Source: Conexibacter sp. (GTDB taxonomy: Bacteria > Actinomycetota > Thermoleophilia > Solirubrobacterales > Solirubrobacteraceae). From it: 6,944 nucleotides of DNA. Position numbers and translations under genes: made by a program. Below, piece by piece: positions 6,818-6,944 of the stretch. The stretch spans positions 1 to 6,944 of the forward strand of contig JAOPZD010000531.1 of assembly GCA_025964295.1 (NCBI GenBank), written 5' to 3'. Positions within the stretch are counted from its first letter, which is position 1, and each line of letters starts with the position of its first letter. The notes beneath the pieces were generated by a model. That model saw only the letters and a list, made by a program, of their open reading frames with translations. It ran no database searches and was not told the DNA's origin.

Positions 6818-6944
6818 ATGCCCGACATCCCGACCACCACGCAGACGAACCCGATCGCTGACGCGGGGGCGGGTGCCGTAGCAAACGCGGCGTCGGGGGC
6901 GACGGCGGCGGCGGCGCCTGCGGCGCCCGCTGCGAAGCCGGTGG
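6818..6944 (+). CDS. N-terminus of an unidentified Ala/Pro-rich protein, cut by the window edge
   Basis: An open frame from ATG 6818 runs to the right edge with no stop (42 codons seen). GAGG at 6808-6811 lies 6 bases upstream, a normal ribosome binding site. The protein begins MPDIPTTTQTNPIADAGAGA and goes on as an Ala, Pro and Gly-rich low-complexity stretch with no hydrophobic run, so there is no sign of a signal peptide or membrane helix so far. Such tails often precede a folded domain that would be to the right of the window. It is divergent from the response regulator, about 150 bases away, and could be its target, but only position suggests this. No function can be given. Confidence 0.55.
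   Translation, partial: MPDIPTTTQTNPIADAGAGAVANAASGATAAAAPAAPAAKPV

Noticed and set aside
6699..6881. Plus-strand frame of 60 codons in the divergent intergenic region
   Set aside because: It overlaps the better-supported start at 6818 and has no ribosome binding site or domain.

Overview
The window is very GC-rich (by eye above 70 percent), with strong G/C preference at third codon positions, short intergenic gaps and GTG as well as ATG starts. The cytochrome b carries the actinobacterial-type PDWY motif, and the NAD+ synthetase matches the Mycobacterium form down to the numbering of its catalytic triad. A GC-rich actinobacterium is the best reading. The mix of a DUF6766-type membrane protein with lineage-specific small proteins would fit Thermoleophilia (Solirubrobacterales), but that finer placement is inference. 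No mobile element, tRNA, rRNA or CRISPR array was seen. Most of the window looks like ordinary chromosomal core sequence.

Layout. (1) 1-1909, plus strand: the 3' end of a Rieske iron-sulfur gene overlapping by ATGA with a complete cytochrome b gene. This is the distal end of a quinol:cytochrome c reductase (complex III) operon. (2) 1906-2106, minus strand: a 66-residue single-pass membrane protein whose stop codon interlocks with that of cytochrome b. (3) 2216-4249, plus: glutamine-dependent NAD+ synthetase, possibly with a leaderless promoter. (4) 4322-4804, plus: a 160-residue helical protein, possibly ferritin-like, function unknown. (5) 4881-6050, plus: a tightly packed envelope cassette of a lipoprotein, a 30-residue membrane microprotein and a four-helix membrane protein with an internal duplication (DUF6766 type). 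Start and stop codons overlap or lie one base apart, which suggests translational coupling. (6) 6073-6669, minus: a NarL/LuxR-type response regulator with Glu where the phosphorylated Asp should be. It is convergent with the cassette, and the two stop codons lie in opposite arms of one inverted repeat. (7) 6818-end, plus: the Ala/Pro-rich start of an unidentified gene, divergent from the regulator.

Regions 1 and 3 serve respiration and NAD supply. The least described parts are the three-gene envelope cassette and the regulator beside it. The regulator looks independent of phosphorylation and has an unusual start region. No kinase gene is visible, and a functional link between regulator and cassette is only suggested by adjacency.
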